From the NCBI RefSeq assembly GCF_001811425.1, contig NZ_KV804745.1, positions 62,001 through 126,000 of the forward strand: a stretch of DNA of 64,000 nt, written 5' to 3'. Each line of letters opens with the position of its first letter. Within the stretch, counting starts at the first letter, position 1. Under the pieces are notes generated by a model. That model made no database searches and had not been told where the DNA came from. It saw only the letters and a list, made by a program, of their open reading frames with translations. The DNA is from Peptoniphilus_A sp001811425 (GTDB lineage: Bacteria; Bacillota; Clostridia; Tissierellales; Peptoniphilaceae). The position numbers and the translations under genes were made by a program. Below, one piece after another: positions 8,314-17,688 of this stretch.

Positions 8314-8866
8314 TTTTGTATCTCTCCATCACACTAAAATAAGAAATTCCTGCAAGGGCACAGAATAAAATAATAAGTCCTGTGTTTATATCTGTGAAGA
8401 AGGCAACTAAGAAGACCAGAATAATCATAACAGCACTAAATCTTGGGTTCTTTTTGTAGGAAGATTTTCCCATGCGAAAAACTGTGATGAATAAAACTGC
8501 AGAGATTATTCCACTTATGCCTTCAAGGGCAGAGTTTATAAAAAAATTACTTTTAAACTCTTGATAAAAATTTGAAATCACAGATAGAATTATTAGGCAG
8601 GGAAGGGATGATGCCACAAGACAAGTTATCGCCCCAAGAGGTCCCCTTAGGTAGTAGCCAGTTAATACTGAGCAAGAAATTGCCATGGCGCCAGGTCCAC
8701 CTTGGGAGATGGCAACTATGTCCATCATTTCATCTTCCTCAATAAGTTCTAAGTCTTGTACAAAAATATCCTTTATGACAGGCACAATTGTGTAGCCGCC
8801 ACCAAAGGTAATGGCATTTATTTTAAAAAATGTTAAAAATAATTTTAAGATTGAAATATTTTTCAT
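8306..8866 (-). CDS. Chromate transporter half-protein (CHR family), first of a pair
   Basis: 186 residues, homologous to its downstream partner: FFKINAITFGGGYTIVPVI at the N-terminus and AISQGGPGAMAISCSVLTGY at about 50-70. The pair likely forms an inverted-topology heterodimer. A GGTGATTTA site precedes the ATG and a minus-strand TATAAT lies at 8882-8887. The gene is divergent from proC. Confidence 0.88.
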   Translation of the reverse strand: MKNISILKLFLTFFKINAITFGGGYTIVPVIKDIFVQDLELIEEDEMMDIVAISQGGPGAMAISCSVLTGYYLRGPLGAITCLVASSLPCLIILSVISNFYQEFKSNFFINSALEGISGIISAVLFITVFRMGKSSYKKNPRFSAVMIILVFLVAFFTDINTGLIILFCALAGISYFSVMERYKNV

Positions 8867-8918
8867 TAAATCACCGCATTAATTATAGCACAGAAATGAA
8901 AATTTAAGTAATATCGTG

Positions 8919-8924
8919 TATAAT
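8919..8924 (+). promoter_or_regulatory. -10 box of the proC operon
   Basis: TATAAT preceded by GTG, 20 bases upstream of the proC start codon. No clear -35 hexamer is seen. Confidence 0.45.
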
Positions 8925-8944
8925 CTACTTAAGGAGTGATAGAG

Positions 8945-9709
8945 ATGAAGATGGGAATAATAGGTCTTGGCAATATGGGTTCTGCCATGGCACATGGTCT
9001 TTTAAATAATAATATAGAAACTTTTCTTTACGATAGGAGTGAGGAAAAGAGAGAAGCCTTTAAGGATTTTGAAAAGGCAAAAATAATGGATTCAGAAGTT
9101 GATGTAGTGAAAAATGCTGACGCAGTGATTTTAACAATTAAGCCCTATGTCTATGACGAGGTCCTAGATAAAATTAAAAATGAAGTTAAAAATCAAATTA
9201 TAATTTCAGTTACATCAAGTTACGATTTGAAAAAACTTGAGGCAAAACTTCCAGGCAAAAAACTTTTAATGGCAATGCCAAATACGCCTGCGAAAATTTT
9301 ATCTTCAATGACGGGAATTTGTCCTGGCGAAAATATTTCTGAGGATGAACTAAGTGAGCTTAGGGAAATTTTATCTTCCTTTGGCGAAACTGAAATCGTG
9401 GAAGAAAAAAATATAAAAATTTATGAGGCAGTTTCTGGTTGCATGCCAGCCTATGTCTACATGTACATAGAAGCGGCAGCAGATGCAGCAGTGTCTCATG
9501 GCATGACTAGAGATATGGCTTATAGGGTAATTTCACAAGCAGTGGCAGGCTCTGCCAAGATGGTAAGAGAGTCTGGTCTTCACCCAGGTGAGTTAAAGGA
9601 CCAAGTTACTACACCTGCTGGCACAACTATTAAGGGAGTAAAATCTTTAGAAAGAGACGGTTTTAGATCTGCAATTATAAATGCAGTGGATTCTATTATG
9701 AATAAATAG
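8945..9709 (+). CDS. proC: Pyrroline-5-carboxylate reductase
   Basis: 254 residues from ATG 8945, with AAGGAG 8 bases upstream; a GTG at 8936 lies inside that site. The Rossmann motif GIIGLGNMGSAMAHG, the MPNTPAKI motif near residue 110 and the C-terminal dimer domain (VSGCMPAYVYMYIEAAADAAV through TTPAGTTIKGVKSLE) are those of ProC, the last step of proline synthesis. It is co-oriented with the DJ-1-like gene 9 bases downstream, so they probably share a transcript. Confidence 0.95.
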   Translation: MKMGIIGLGNMGSAMAHGLLNNNIETFLYDRSEEKREAFKDFEKAKIMDSEVDVVKNADAVILTIKPYVYDEVLDKIKNEVKNQIIISVTSSYDLKKLEAKLPGKKLLMAMPNTPAKILSSMTGICPGENISEDELSELREILSSFGETEIVEEKNIKIYEAVSGCMPAYVYMYIEAAADAAVSHGMTRDMAYRVISQAVAGSAKMVRESGLHPGELKDQVTTPAGTTIKGVKSLERDGFRSAIINAVDSIMNK

Positions 9710-9718
9710 GAGGTCGAC

Positions 9719-10285
9719 ATGAAAGATTTATTAGTATTTTTGGCAGATGGTTTTGAAGAAATTGAAGCACTAACTATTGTAGATGTTTTGAGAAGGGCTG
9801 ACTTAGTAGTTGATACAGTTTCAATTACAGACAGAAATGAAGTGAGAGGAGCTCACGATGTAAGAGTCCTTGCTGACAAAACTTTTGACGAAATAAACAT
9901 TGAAGACTACAGGGCAATGTACATCCCAGGAGGACAACCTGGCGCAACAAATTTAATGAGAGACAAGAAAGTTGTTGAGTGTGCCAATGTATTTAACGAC
10001 GACGAAAGAATTGTCACTGCCATTTGTGCAGGTCCACAAGTTCTTGATGCAGCAGGCCTTTTAAAGAGCGGCAAGTTCACTTGTTACCCAGGCGTTGAAG
10101 CTAGACTTAAGGTGGACAATCCCTTAGATGAAGCTGTTGTAGTGGAAGATAATATAATAACAGCCATGGGTCCAGCCCTTGCAATTTTACTTGGAGTAAA
10201 GCTAGTAGAAATTTTAGGCTCAAAGGAGAAGGCAGAAGAAGTTTCAGAGGGACTACTTCTACCTAAGATTAAAAAATTTATTTAA
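9719..10285 (+). CDS. DJ-1/PfpI family protein
   Basis: 188 residues with an AGGAGG site. The DJ-1 landmarks are E15 in ADGFEEIEA and nucleophile C103 in the elbow AICAGPQVL; the GQPGATNL loop is typical. Bacterial members act as glyoxalases, protein chaperone/repair factors or redox sensors; no specific activity can be assigned. It ends before a strong terminator. Confidence 0.9.
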   Translation: MKDLLVFLADGFEEIEALTIVDVLRRADLVVDTVSITDRNEVRGAHDVRVLADKTFDEINIEDYRAMYIPGGQPGATNLMRDKKVVECANVFNDDERIVTAICAGPQVLDAAGLLKSGKFTCYPGVEARLKVDNPLDEAVVVEDNIITAMGPALAILLGVKLVEILGSKEKAEEVSEGLLLPKIKKFI

Positions 10286-10332
10286 GCTGTAAGTTAAAAT
10301 TAAGAGACGAAAATAAATTAAAAAAATATTTT

Positions 10333-10366
10333 AAATGTACCAGAAAATTTTTGGTACATTTTTTTC
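10333..10366 (+). terminator. Intrinsic terminator after proC operon
   Basis: Stem AAATGTACCA / TTGGTACATTT with an 8-base loop and a T run. Confidence 0.9.
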
Positions 10367-10521
10367 GCAAAAATTTTTTAAAACTTTCAAATATAAAACT
10401 TTATCAAAAGCTAAAGTGTCTTCTTTTCCTTTTATTACTCATATTTCAGTGTTATAATAACTGTAACTAAAACAAATCTTTAAATATGGGCGGACAGCCT
10501 GTTTTTATTTATGGAGGATTA

Positions 10522-11670
10522 ATGTTAGCAAAGCTAATTTTAAAAAGAGGTCACAACGCCTATGGCTATGACAGGGCAAAAATTGCCAAGGAGACTTCCT
10601 TTCTTGGACTTGTATCAAATATAATGGCAGCTCTTTTAAAAGTTATTTTATATACTTTTACAGGATCTATTTCTATTTTGTCCGATGCAGTAAATAATAT
10701 TACAGACTGCATGAGCTCAATTATTTCAATTTTTGGCATAAAACTTGCCTCAAAGCCAAGAGATAGAGACCACCCCTATGGTCATGGCAGGCTTGAATAT
10801 TTAATATCACTTGTTGTAAGTGGAATCGTGCTTAGCGTGGGCTTTCAATTTTTGAGGACTTCTGTAGGAAAAATTCTTCACCCTCTTGCCATAACTTATC
10901 CAAAATCTACAATAGTAGTTTTAATAATTACTGTATTTATAAAATTTTGGCAAGCCTCATTTTATGCCCAAGTGGCAAGGGCAATTGACTCAACAACCCT
11001 AAAGGCACAGGAGAAGGATTCACTTAGCGACACTCTTATAACTCTCGTTGTAATTGTCGCCATAGTTATAGAAAAGTTTACTGGAAAAATTTTAGATGGC
11101 TATGTGGGAGTTCTAGTTGCCCTATTTATTTTATACACTGCAATCTCTCTCATCTACGAAACAATTTCCATTATACTTGGCAGGGGCTTAAGTGAAGAGA
11201 CTAAGCACGAGATAAAGTCCAAGGTTTCAACTTATGATGGAATCTCCAATGTCCACAATATGATGGTGACAGACTTTGGACCAGACAATATTATCGTCTT
11301 AATTGATGCAGCCCTAGATTATAATTTGACACTGGAAGAGGCACACAATATAGTAGATAAGGTAGAAAGAGAAGTATCTGAACTTTTGGGCATAAAACTC
11401 ATTATTCACGCTGACCCACTGGGATCTAGCTCAGATATTATTAGATCAGTTTCGCGAGATCTCAAAAAAATTATTAGGGAAAGTTTAAATATTTATTCTT
11501 TTCACGACATAGTGCTTGAAGATAAGAAAATTTACATCGACATTGATTACAATGCCGATGCTGTTTCCAATGCAAGGGAAAAAGAGGCTCTGAAAAAAGA
11601 GCTTATTGATAAATTAAAATCAATTTACAAGGATTATGATTTCGAAATAATTCTTGATGCGATTTTTTAG
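10522..11670 (+). CDS. Cation diffusion facilitator family efflux protein
   Basis: 382 residues from ATG 10522, which follows GGAGG; an in-frame ATG at 10486 lacks a site. CDF features: metal-site aspartates in ILSDAVNNITDC, HPYGHGRLEYL, a second site in KAQEKDSLSDTLI, six membrane helices, and a C-terminal cytoplasmic ferredoxin-like domain from about residue 205. An extra C-terminal stretch of about 80 residues continues after the usual domain. Family members export Zn, Mn, Fe or Co in exchange for protons. A TATAAT lies at 10453-10458. Metal specificity is not assigned. Confidence 0.9.
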   Translation: MLAKLILKRGHNAYGYDRAKIAKETSFLGLVSNIMAALLKVILYTFTGSISILSDAVNNITDCMSSIISIFGIKLASKPRDRDHPYGHGRLEYLISLVVSGIVLSVGFQFLRTSVGKILHPLAITYPKSTIVVLIITVFIKFWQASFYAQVARAIDSTTLKAQEKDSLSDTLITLVVIVAIVIEKFTGKILDGYVGVLVALFILYTAISLIYETISIILGRGLSEETKHEIKSKVSTYDGISNVHNMMVTDFGPDNIIVLIDAALDYNLTLEEAHNIVDKVEREVSELLGIKLIIHADPLGSSSDIIRSVSRDLKKIIRESLNIYSFHDIVLEDKKIYIDIDYNADAVSNAREKEALKKELIDKLKSIYKDYDFEIILDAIF

Positions 11671-11678
11671 GAGGAAAT

Positions 11679-13079
11679 ATGAAGGCTTTAGTTGTAGGTG
11701 CTGGAAAATTAGGTTATAGGCTTGCAGCTTCACTTATAGATGAAGATTATGAAGTAACTGTAGTAGACAATGATGAAGATGTAATTGAATATATTTCAAA
11801 CTCACTAGATGTTTTAAGTATTTGTGCAAATGCACTAGACTTTGGCGTCTTGGAAGAGCTTGACATCTCCCTATTTGATTATGTCATAGCAACTACTACT
11901 AATGACGAGGCAAATGTAATACTTTGCACAATTTCAAAAAAACTTGGCGCAAAATATGCCATAGCTAGAGTCAGAGACCCAGAATACAGAAAGCATTTAG
12001 ACTTTATATCTGAAGAATTAGAGATAGATAAAATTATAAATCCAGACAATGCCACTGCCAGGTCCATAGTAAAGTATCTCATGAAGAGATACCAACTTTA
12101 CTCTGACGAATTTGCCGGCGGGAAAGTTTCTCTTGTTGAATTTAATATTGGCAAGGACCCAAACTTTATTGGCAAGAGAATTATGGACATCGAAAAGATT
12201 AACGACCTACTTATTTCTGCAATTTCAAGAAGTGGAGATGCAATCATCCCAAATGGTCGTACAGTTCTTGAAGAAAATGATGTAATAATCCTAGCAGGCA
12301 AATCAGAAAATATAGAAATTTTTGACAAAGAGCATACAGGCGTAAGTAAGACTAGACCCCTTAGAAGCACAATGATTTTAGGGGGAGGAAAGACTGGTCT
12401 TTACCTTGCCATGCTCTTATTAAAGGAAAATATCCGCGTCACAATAGTTGAAATAAATAGAGAGAGATGTCTGGAGCTAAAGGAAATGGTTCCAGGTGCA
12501 GAAATAATAAATGGCGACGGAACAGACCTTGCCATTCTTGAAGAGGAAATGGTCCACACTTACGATGCCTTTGTAGCATCTACAGGTATTGACGAGGCAA
12601 ATTTACTTATGAGTCTTGTGGCAAAGCAAACGGGGATTTATAAGTCTGTCGCAAAAATTTCCAGAACTAATTACGACAAGATTTTGGACAAATTAGACAT
12701 AGACGCAGTTTTTAACACTGCTTATATAACAGCTGCAGAAATATTAAAGGAAATTAGGGGTAAGTCTTCCCTTTCACTTAATCTTCTCTTAAATGGACAA
12801 GTGGAATGTATTGAATTAATTATAAAGGAAAAACACTTGGTTTGCGGCAAGGCTCTTGAAAACTTAAATCTTCCTGAAGGTATTTTAATTATTGCAGTTA
12901 TAAGAAATAATGAAATGTTAGTTCCTAATGGAAAGACAGTCCTTGAAGCAGGCGATAGAATAGTTTTATTCTCAATGCACGAAGTTGCACCTAAGATGCA
13001 AAAGATTTTTACCTCAGAAGGGAAATTTAAGGATGCTCTAAATTCAATTAGGAATCGAGGCTCTTCTTATGAATTATAA
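11679..13079 (+). CDS. trkA: TrkA-type potassium uptake regulatory protein (two RCK units)
   Basis: 466 residues with duplicated Rossmann/RCK_N and RCK_C units: KALVVGAGKLGYRLAASL at the N-terminus and MILGGGKTGLYLAMLLL near residue 230, each followed by a TrkA-C domain. It binds NAD(H)/ATP on the cytoplasmic face and gates a TrkH-type channel. AGGAGG lies just upstream and its end overlaps trkH by 11 bases. A second TrkA copy follows trkH. Confidence 0.92.
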   Translation: MKALVVGAGKLGYRLAASLIDEDYEVTVVDNDEDVIEYISNSLDVLSICANALDFGVLEELDISLFDYVIATTTNDEANVILCTISKKLGAKYAIARVRDPEYRKHLDFISEELEIDKIINPDNATARSIVKYLMKRYQLYSDEFAGGKVSLVEFNIGKDPNFIGKRIMDIEKINDLLISAISRSGDAIIPNGRTVLEENDVIILAGKSENIEIFDKEHTGVSKTRPLRSTMILGGGKTGLYLAMLLLKENIRVTIVEINRERCLELKEMVPGAEIINGDGTDLAILEEEMVHTYDAFVASTGIDEANLLMSLVAKQTGIYKSVAKISRTNYDKILDKLDIDAVFNTAYITAAEILKEIRGKSSLSLNLLLNGQVECIELIIKEKHLVCGKALENLNLPEGILIIAVIRNNEMLVPNGKTVLEAGDRIVLFSMHEVAPKMQKIFTSEGKFKDALNSIRNRGSSYEL

Positions 13080-14523
13080 ACTTATTTCAAAATTACTGGG
13101 TTATATTTTATTAATAGAGACAGCCTTTATGGCGCCATCACTCATACTTTCTTTAGTGGAGAAGGATGGAAGTGCCCCTGGTTTTTTAATCCCAATGGCA
13201 ATAGCTATCCTATTGGGATTAATTTTAATTAACTTAAAAGTTAAGAAGAGATCACTATCTCCAAGAGATGGAATTTTAATAGTAACTGCATCTTGGGTAC
13301 TAGTATCTCTTGTTGGCGCAATTCCTCTTTTTATAGCAGCAAATATGACCTATGTTGATTCCTTTTTTGAAATTGTATCAGGATTTACGACGACCGGTGC
13401 CACAGTTATATCAGGTATAGAATCCTTTCCAAGATCAGTGGTGTTTTGGAGATCTATTACCCACTGGATCGGCGGTATGGGAATACTTGTCTTTACAGTA
13501 GGTCTTCTTCCAAAACTTGGCGTAGGTGGTTTTCAAATCTTTAAGGCAGAGTCACCGGGACCAGTGGCAGGAAAGATTGAGTCCACAATTTCTCAATCAT
13601 CAAAAAGACTATACATCATTTACATTATTTTATCAGCGGCACTTTTTACCTGCTTAAAAATTGCAGGCATGTCAGTTTTTGACAGCCTTGTCCATACCTT
13701 TGGCGTACTTGGAACTGGAGGATTCTCCTCTTACAACGACTCCTTCATGTCCTATGAAGGCAATGCAGTTCACTTTATCCTCGCCTTCTTTATGTTTTTA
13801 AGTGCTACAAACTTTACAATTTATTCTCTTATTTCGAGAAAAAAATTTAAGGAAGTTTTACAAAACGACGAGCTAAAACTTTGGATTTTAATAACTCTCG
13901 CTGCCATTGCTTTTATTACTCTTGATTTATTCTCCAAGGGTTATCCTTCACTTTTATTGGCCTTTAGAGATTCAGCCTTTCAAGTTACATCCATATCATC
14001 TACATCTGGTTTTGCCAATGCAGATTATGAATTGTGGCCAAGTTTTTCTAAATTTATTTTGCTAATCCTCATGATCTTTGGAGGCTGCGCAGGTTCCACA
14101 GGCGGTGGAATTAAAGTTACGAGAATTTCTATTTTGTTAAAATTAATCAAAAGGGAAATGAGAAAGGCGACACACCCAAAGGCAGTCCTTCCTATTATTG
14201 CTGATGGAAAGACCTTGTCCGATGAAGTTGTCCTTGGCATAAACGCCTATCTTGGGACTTACTTTGTTATAGCTTTAGCTTCCACTGCAGTAGTTACACT
14301 TTCTGGTGTAGATGTAATAACAGGATTTTCTTCTGTTGCAACTACACTTTCAAATGTGGGACCAGGCTTTGGCGACATTGGTCCAACGAAAAATTTTGCC
14401 TTTTACAATGACTTTTTTAAATTATATTTTAGTGCTCTCATGCTACTTGGAAGGCTTGAATTCTTTACTATTCTCGCACTATTCTCCAAGGGCAGAAGAA
14501 GAAAGGAAATTATTAAATTATAA
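13069..14523 (+). CDS. trkH: TrkH/KtrB-family potassium transporter
   Basis: 484 residues of hydrophobic helices with four selectivity-loop units: SGFTTTGATVISG, FGVLGTGGFSSY, SISSTSGFANADY and ATTLSNVGPGFGDIG. HWIGGMGILVF and GGCAGSTGGGIKVTR are further TrkH marks. It forms the K+-conducting dimer in the membrane. The gene overlaps both flanking trkA-type genes, so all three are co-translated. Confidence 0.95.
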   Translation: MNYKLISKLLGYILLIETAFMAPSLILSLVEKDGSAPGFLIPMAIAILLGLILINLKVKKRSLSPRDGILIVTASWVLVSLVGAIPLFIAANMTYVDSFFEIVSGFTTTGATVISGIESFPRSVVFWRSITHWIGGMGILVFTVGLLPKLGVGGFQIFKAESPGPVAGKIESTISQSSKRLYIIYIILSAALFTCLKIAGMSVFDSLVHTFGVLGTGGFSSYNDSFMSYEGNAVHFILAFFMFLSATNFTIYSLISRKKFKEVLQNDELKLWILITLAAIAFITLDLFSKGYPSLLLAFRDSAFQVTSISSTSGFANADYELWPSFSKFILLILMIFGGCAGSTGGGIKVTRISILLKLIKREMRKATHPKAVLPIIADGKTLSDEVVLGINAYLGTYFVIALASTAVVTLSGVDVITGFSSVATTLSNVGPGFGDIGPTKNFAFYNDFFKLYFSALMLLGRLEFFTILALFSKGRRRKEIIKL

Positions 14524-15890
14524 TGAAAATTTTAATTATCGGTTCAGGAAAAGTTGGCTCTACAATTGCAAATACTCTTAGCCTAGAAAAGTTTGACATA
14601 GATATAGTTGATAGGAATGAGTTAAATTTTGCCACCATCACCAACACTGTGACAAAAATAAAAGGCGATGTATTAGACGAAAAATTTATGCTAAATTTTG
14701 ATTTAGAAAAATATGATTACGCAATTATAGCAACAAATAGCGACAAGACAAATTTAATAATGGCATCAATTTTTAAGGGCCTTGATGTAAAAATTATTTT
14801 GCGTCTTGACGAAATGGAAAATATTTCTGAAATTGGCATTATAAAAAATTCTCTTCCAAATGTTGTAAATATTTTTAACAGAAGCCTTGAGTCAGCAAAA
14901 CTTGCCACAAAATTAATTGGATCTTCAAATTATTATGAGGCAGATTATTTTGGTAAGGGCAAGATTGAAGTCACAGGTCACTATATTGACATGGACGAAG
15001 AGTTTGAAAATTTAAAGATAAAGGACATAGGATCTCTATCCACAATTTTAGTCGTTGGAATACTAAGAGAGGGAGACTTAATTGTGCCAGATGGTGAAAC
15101 TACTCTAAAGAGCGGCGATTATATGTATCTCATGGGTCTTTCTTCTGACATAAGAAACTTCAAATACTCTCACTTTGAGATAAAGGAAAAAAAAGATGTG
15201 CGCGATGTAGTCATTGCATCAGGTGACATGACCTTTAACAGAATGATCTCTAACCTTGAAAATATTAATTTGAAAATAATCGAATCCAATAGAGAAAAAT
15301 TTGAAGACCTTAGAAGAAATCTTCCAAGAGCCTTTGTTGTCAATAAAAGTTTAAAGAATGACAAAATTTTTGAGGAAGAAAGTATTTCAAGGGATGCAGT
15401 TTTTATTTCCATGACGGATTCTGACGAGTTAAATATAGTTCTTGGACTCTTGGCGAGAAGCCACGGCATTTCAAGAAATATAATAATTCAAGGTGACAAC
15501 AATTACGACAGCATTTTAGAGAGCCTGGGTATTTATAGGGTCATGGACCCAAAGGTCATTGTGGCAAATGAAATTATAAAAGCAATTAACACTGACATGA
15601 AGGTCTCAATAAATTATATGTTTGGCGGCAAGGCACAGGTTTATGAAATAAAAATCCCCGACGACTTTATCTACATTGGCAAAAAATTATCTGAAATCAA
15701 TCTTCACAGAGAAATTATTATTGGCGGTATAATTAGGTACGACAATTCAGCAGTAATACCAAGGGGCAACACAAAAATTGAAAAGGGCGATAGACTTGTC
15801 ATCTTCTCAACTAATGAAAGCAGAAAGGAATTGGAAGAGCTCATTGACCCAACTTTAAAGAAAAGTATTTTTGATTTTTTCAGGAGGTGA
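14523..15890 (+). CDS. Second TrkA-type potassium uptake regulatory protein
   Basis: 455 residues; the ATG overlaps the trkH stop (TAATG). The first Rossmann motif is intact (ILIIGSGKVGSTIANTL), while the second half starts with VVIASGDMTFNRMISNL, where the glycine-rich GxGxxG of a nucleotide-binding site is lost. This copy may therefore bind nucleotide only in its first unit and be a structural partner of the first TrkA. The end overlaps the upstream region of ung. Confidence 0.9.
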   Translation: MKILIIGSGKVGSTIANTLSLEKFDIDIVDRNELNFATITNTVTKIKGDVLDEKFMLNFDLEKYDYAIIATNSDKTNLIMASIFKGLDVKIILRLDEMENISEIGIIKNSLPNVVNIFNRSLESAKLATKLIGSSNYYEADYFGKGKIEVTGHYIDMDEEFENLKIKDIGSLSTILVVGILREGDLIVPDGETTLKSGDYMYLMGLSSDIRNFKYSHFEIKEKKDVRDVVIASGDMTFNRMISNLENINLKIIESNREKFEDLRRNLPRAFVVNKSLKNDKIFEEESISRDAVFISMTDSDELNIVLGLLARSHGISRNIIIQGDNNYDSILESLGIYRVMDPKVIVANEIIKAINTDMKVSINYMFGGKAQVYEIKIPDDFIYIGKKLSEINLHREIIIGGIIRYDNSAVIPRGNTKIEKGDRLVIFSTNESRKELEELIDPTLKKSIFDFFRR

Positions 15891-15894
15891 TTTT

Positions 15895-16566
15895 GTGAAG
15901 GAAATTTTTAAAAATGACTGGCAAGAAATATTGGAAGAAGAATTTGAAAAAGACTACTACAAGGACCTGAGAAAACTTTTAATAGAAGAGTACAGACATC
16001 ACCAAATATTTCCACAAGCTCAAGATATTTTTAACGCCTTTCACTACACTTCTTACAAGGACTTAAAGATCCTAATACTTGGTCAAGACCCCTATCACAA
16101 TGTGGGTCAAGCCCATGGACTTGCCTTTTCTGTAAAGGAAGGAGTGAAGATTCCACCTTCACTCCAAAATATTTATAAGGAATTAAATTCTGACTTAGGA
16201 CTAGCCATACCACAAACGGGCTACTTAAAGTCCTGGGCAGATGAGGGCATCATGCTCTTAAACACAACCTTAACTGTAAGGGCACATGAACCCATGAGCC
16301 ATTCAAAAATTGGCTGGGAAATTTTTACCAACTCAGTTATAGAAAAAATAAACGAAAAAAAAGAGCCTGTGGTCTATATACTCTGGGGCAATCATGCCAA
16401 GGCTCGCAAAAAATTTATAAATAATGAAAATCATCTCATAATAGAAGGCGTCCACCCATCACCACTTTCTGCCAACAGAGGTTTCTTTGGCTCAAGGCCT
16501 TTCTCCCGTGCCAATAAATTTTTATTGGAGAGAGGAGTTACGCCACCTTCATGGGAAGTTAAATAG
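15895..16566 (+). CDS. ung: Uracil-DNA glycosylase family 1
   Basis: 223 residues from GTG 15895, preceded by a near-perfect AGGAGGTGA that lies inside the end of the trkA copy. Motifs: LILGQDPYHNVGQAHGLAFS with the catalytic aspartate (water-activating loop), GIMLLNTTLTV, and VHPSPLSANRGFF with the HPSPLS leucine-loop. It removes uracil from DNA in base excision repair. Its last 8 bases overlap the convergent mnmH gene. Confidence 0.96.
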   Translation: MKEIFKNDWQEILEEEFEKDYYKDLRKLLIEEYRHHQIFPQAQDIFNAFHYTSYKDLKILILGQDPYHNVGQAHGLAFSVKEGVKIPPSLQNIYKELNSDLGLAIPQTGYLKSWADEGIMLLNTTLTVRAHEPMSHSKIGWEIFTNSVIEKINEKKEPVVYILWGNHAKARKKFINNENHLIIEGVHPSPLSANRGFFGSRPFSRANKFLLERGVTPPSWEVK

Positions 16567-17584
16567 AATTTTTAAAATTTAAAATATTTTCTATTACAGC
16601 AGAATCATTTGCCAAGTGCAAGTCATCCTTGCTGTAATTTTTTTTGTAGTGGGGGTCGTAATAATTGACTAAAAGATCTCTTATTAAAAAATCGTAGTCG
16701 TCTTCCTGGAATTTTTCTAAATATAATTTTTCCCTTTCAGGAGAAATAAATTTTTTGATTTCCAAAAGGGACTTATAAATTTCATCTCTATCTGATAAAT
16801 TGTAGTCTCTCTTAATTCTTTTTATGCGACTATCTATTTGGTCTTCAATAATTATTTTTCTGTCAGAAGAAATTTTTTCTATTAAAGTTTTTGGCAGCTG
16901 AATATTTCCAATCTTTGAGCTTTCTCCTTCAGTGAAAATAATTTTTTCATCTTCACCGAATCCATTTAAGGAATCAAATAGTAGGGACTCAAAATATTTT
17001 TGGGAAGGTTGATTACTAAGTCCTATGCCACCAAAGTTTGAGCCTCTGTGGTTGGCAAGCTCTTCAAGGTCAAGGACAGGATAAGCACTTTTTAATTTAT
17101 TTAAAATTTCAGTTTTTCCCACGCCAGTTTTGCCGCAAAGAACTATCAATTCTTTTTCTCTTATTAAAGAATCTAAATTTTCTCGGATATATTTTCTGTA
17201 GGACTTGTAGCCTCCAATTAATTTTTTTACATCAACATTTAAAGCTCTAAGAAAAGTAAAAAATACATTGGATCTGTAGCCACCGCGAGAGCAGTAAAGG
17301 ACTAGGTCGTCACAAGATTTTTTCAAATCAATAATTTTTTCGTAGTAGGCTGGGAGTTTGTCCTTGGCATAATTTATGCCCAGGTATTTTGCCTTCTCCA
17401 CGCTTTCTTTTACATAAGTCCTTCCAACAACTTCTCTTTCGTCATCCTCAAGTATGGGAAGGTTTATTGCGCCAGGAATTCTATAGTCACAAAACTCTTT
17501 GGGACTTCTCATGTCCACAAAGATTATTTTTTTCCCGCCTTTTATCATTTCATGAATTTCATCATATCTTAATTCGTATTTCAA
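16559..17584 (-). CDS. mnmH: tRNA 2-selenouridine synthase
   Basis: 341 residues from a TTG with GGTGATATT upstream. The N-terminal rhodanese domain has its active cysteine C98 in LYCSRGGYRS; the P-loop LCGKTGVGKT follows near residue 150, then the typical ANHRGSNFGGIG motif. MnmH (SelU/YbbB) replaces the sulfur of 2-thiouridine in tRNA wobble positions with selenium from selenophosphate. Its presence implies a selD gene elsewhere in the genome. It is convergent with and overlaps ung, and divergent from the hydrolase operon. Confidence 0.92.
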   Translation of the reverse strand: MKYELRYDEIHEMIKGGKKIIFVDMRSPKEFCDYRIPGAINLPILEDDEREVVGRTYVKESVEKAKYLGINYAKDKLPAYYEKIIDLKKSCDDLVLYCSRGGYRSNVFFTFLRALNVDVKKLIGGYKSYRKYIRENLDSLIREKELIVLCGKTGVGKTEILNKLKSAYPVLDLEELANHRGSNFGGIGLSNQPSQKYFESLLFDSLNGFGEDEKIIFTEGESSKIGNIQLPKTLIEKISSDRKIIIEDQIDSRIKRIKRDYNLSDRDEIYKSLLEIKKFISPEREKLYLEKFQEDDYDFLIRDLLVNYYDPHYKKNYSKDDLHLANDSAVIENILNFKNSI

Positions 17585-17621
17585 AATATCACCGCTAATA
17601 ATATATCACTTAATGGGGGTC

Positions 17622-17655
17622 CTTAAAATAAAATATGGAAAAATTTTATTTTAAG
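17622..17655. repeat. Perfect 13-bp inverted repeat in a divergent intergenic region
   Basis: CTTAAAATAAAAT and its exact complement ATTTTATTTTAAG flank an 8-base loop between mnmH and the hydrolase gene. The right arm overlaps the -35 position relative to the TATAAT at 17667-17672, so it could be an operator. No T run follows. Confidence 0.6.
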
Positions 17656-17666
17656 AATATTTTGGT

Positions 17667-17672
17667 TATAAT
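17667..17672 (+). promoter_or_regulatory. -10 box of the hydrolase-ppk2 operon
   Basis: TATAAT, 16 bases before the start codon of the hydrolase; no good -35 hexamer. Confidence 0.4.
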
Positions 17673-17688
17673 GTAGGTGAGGTGTATT

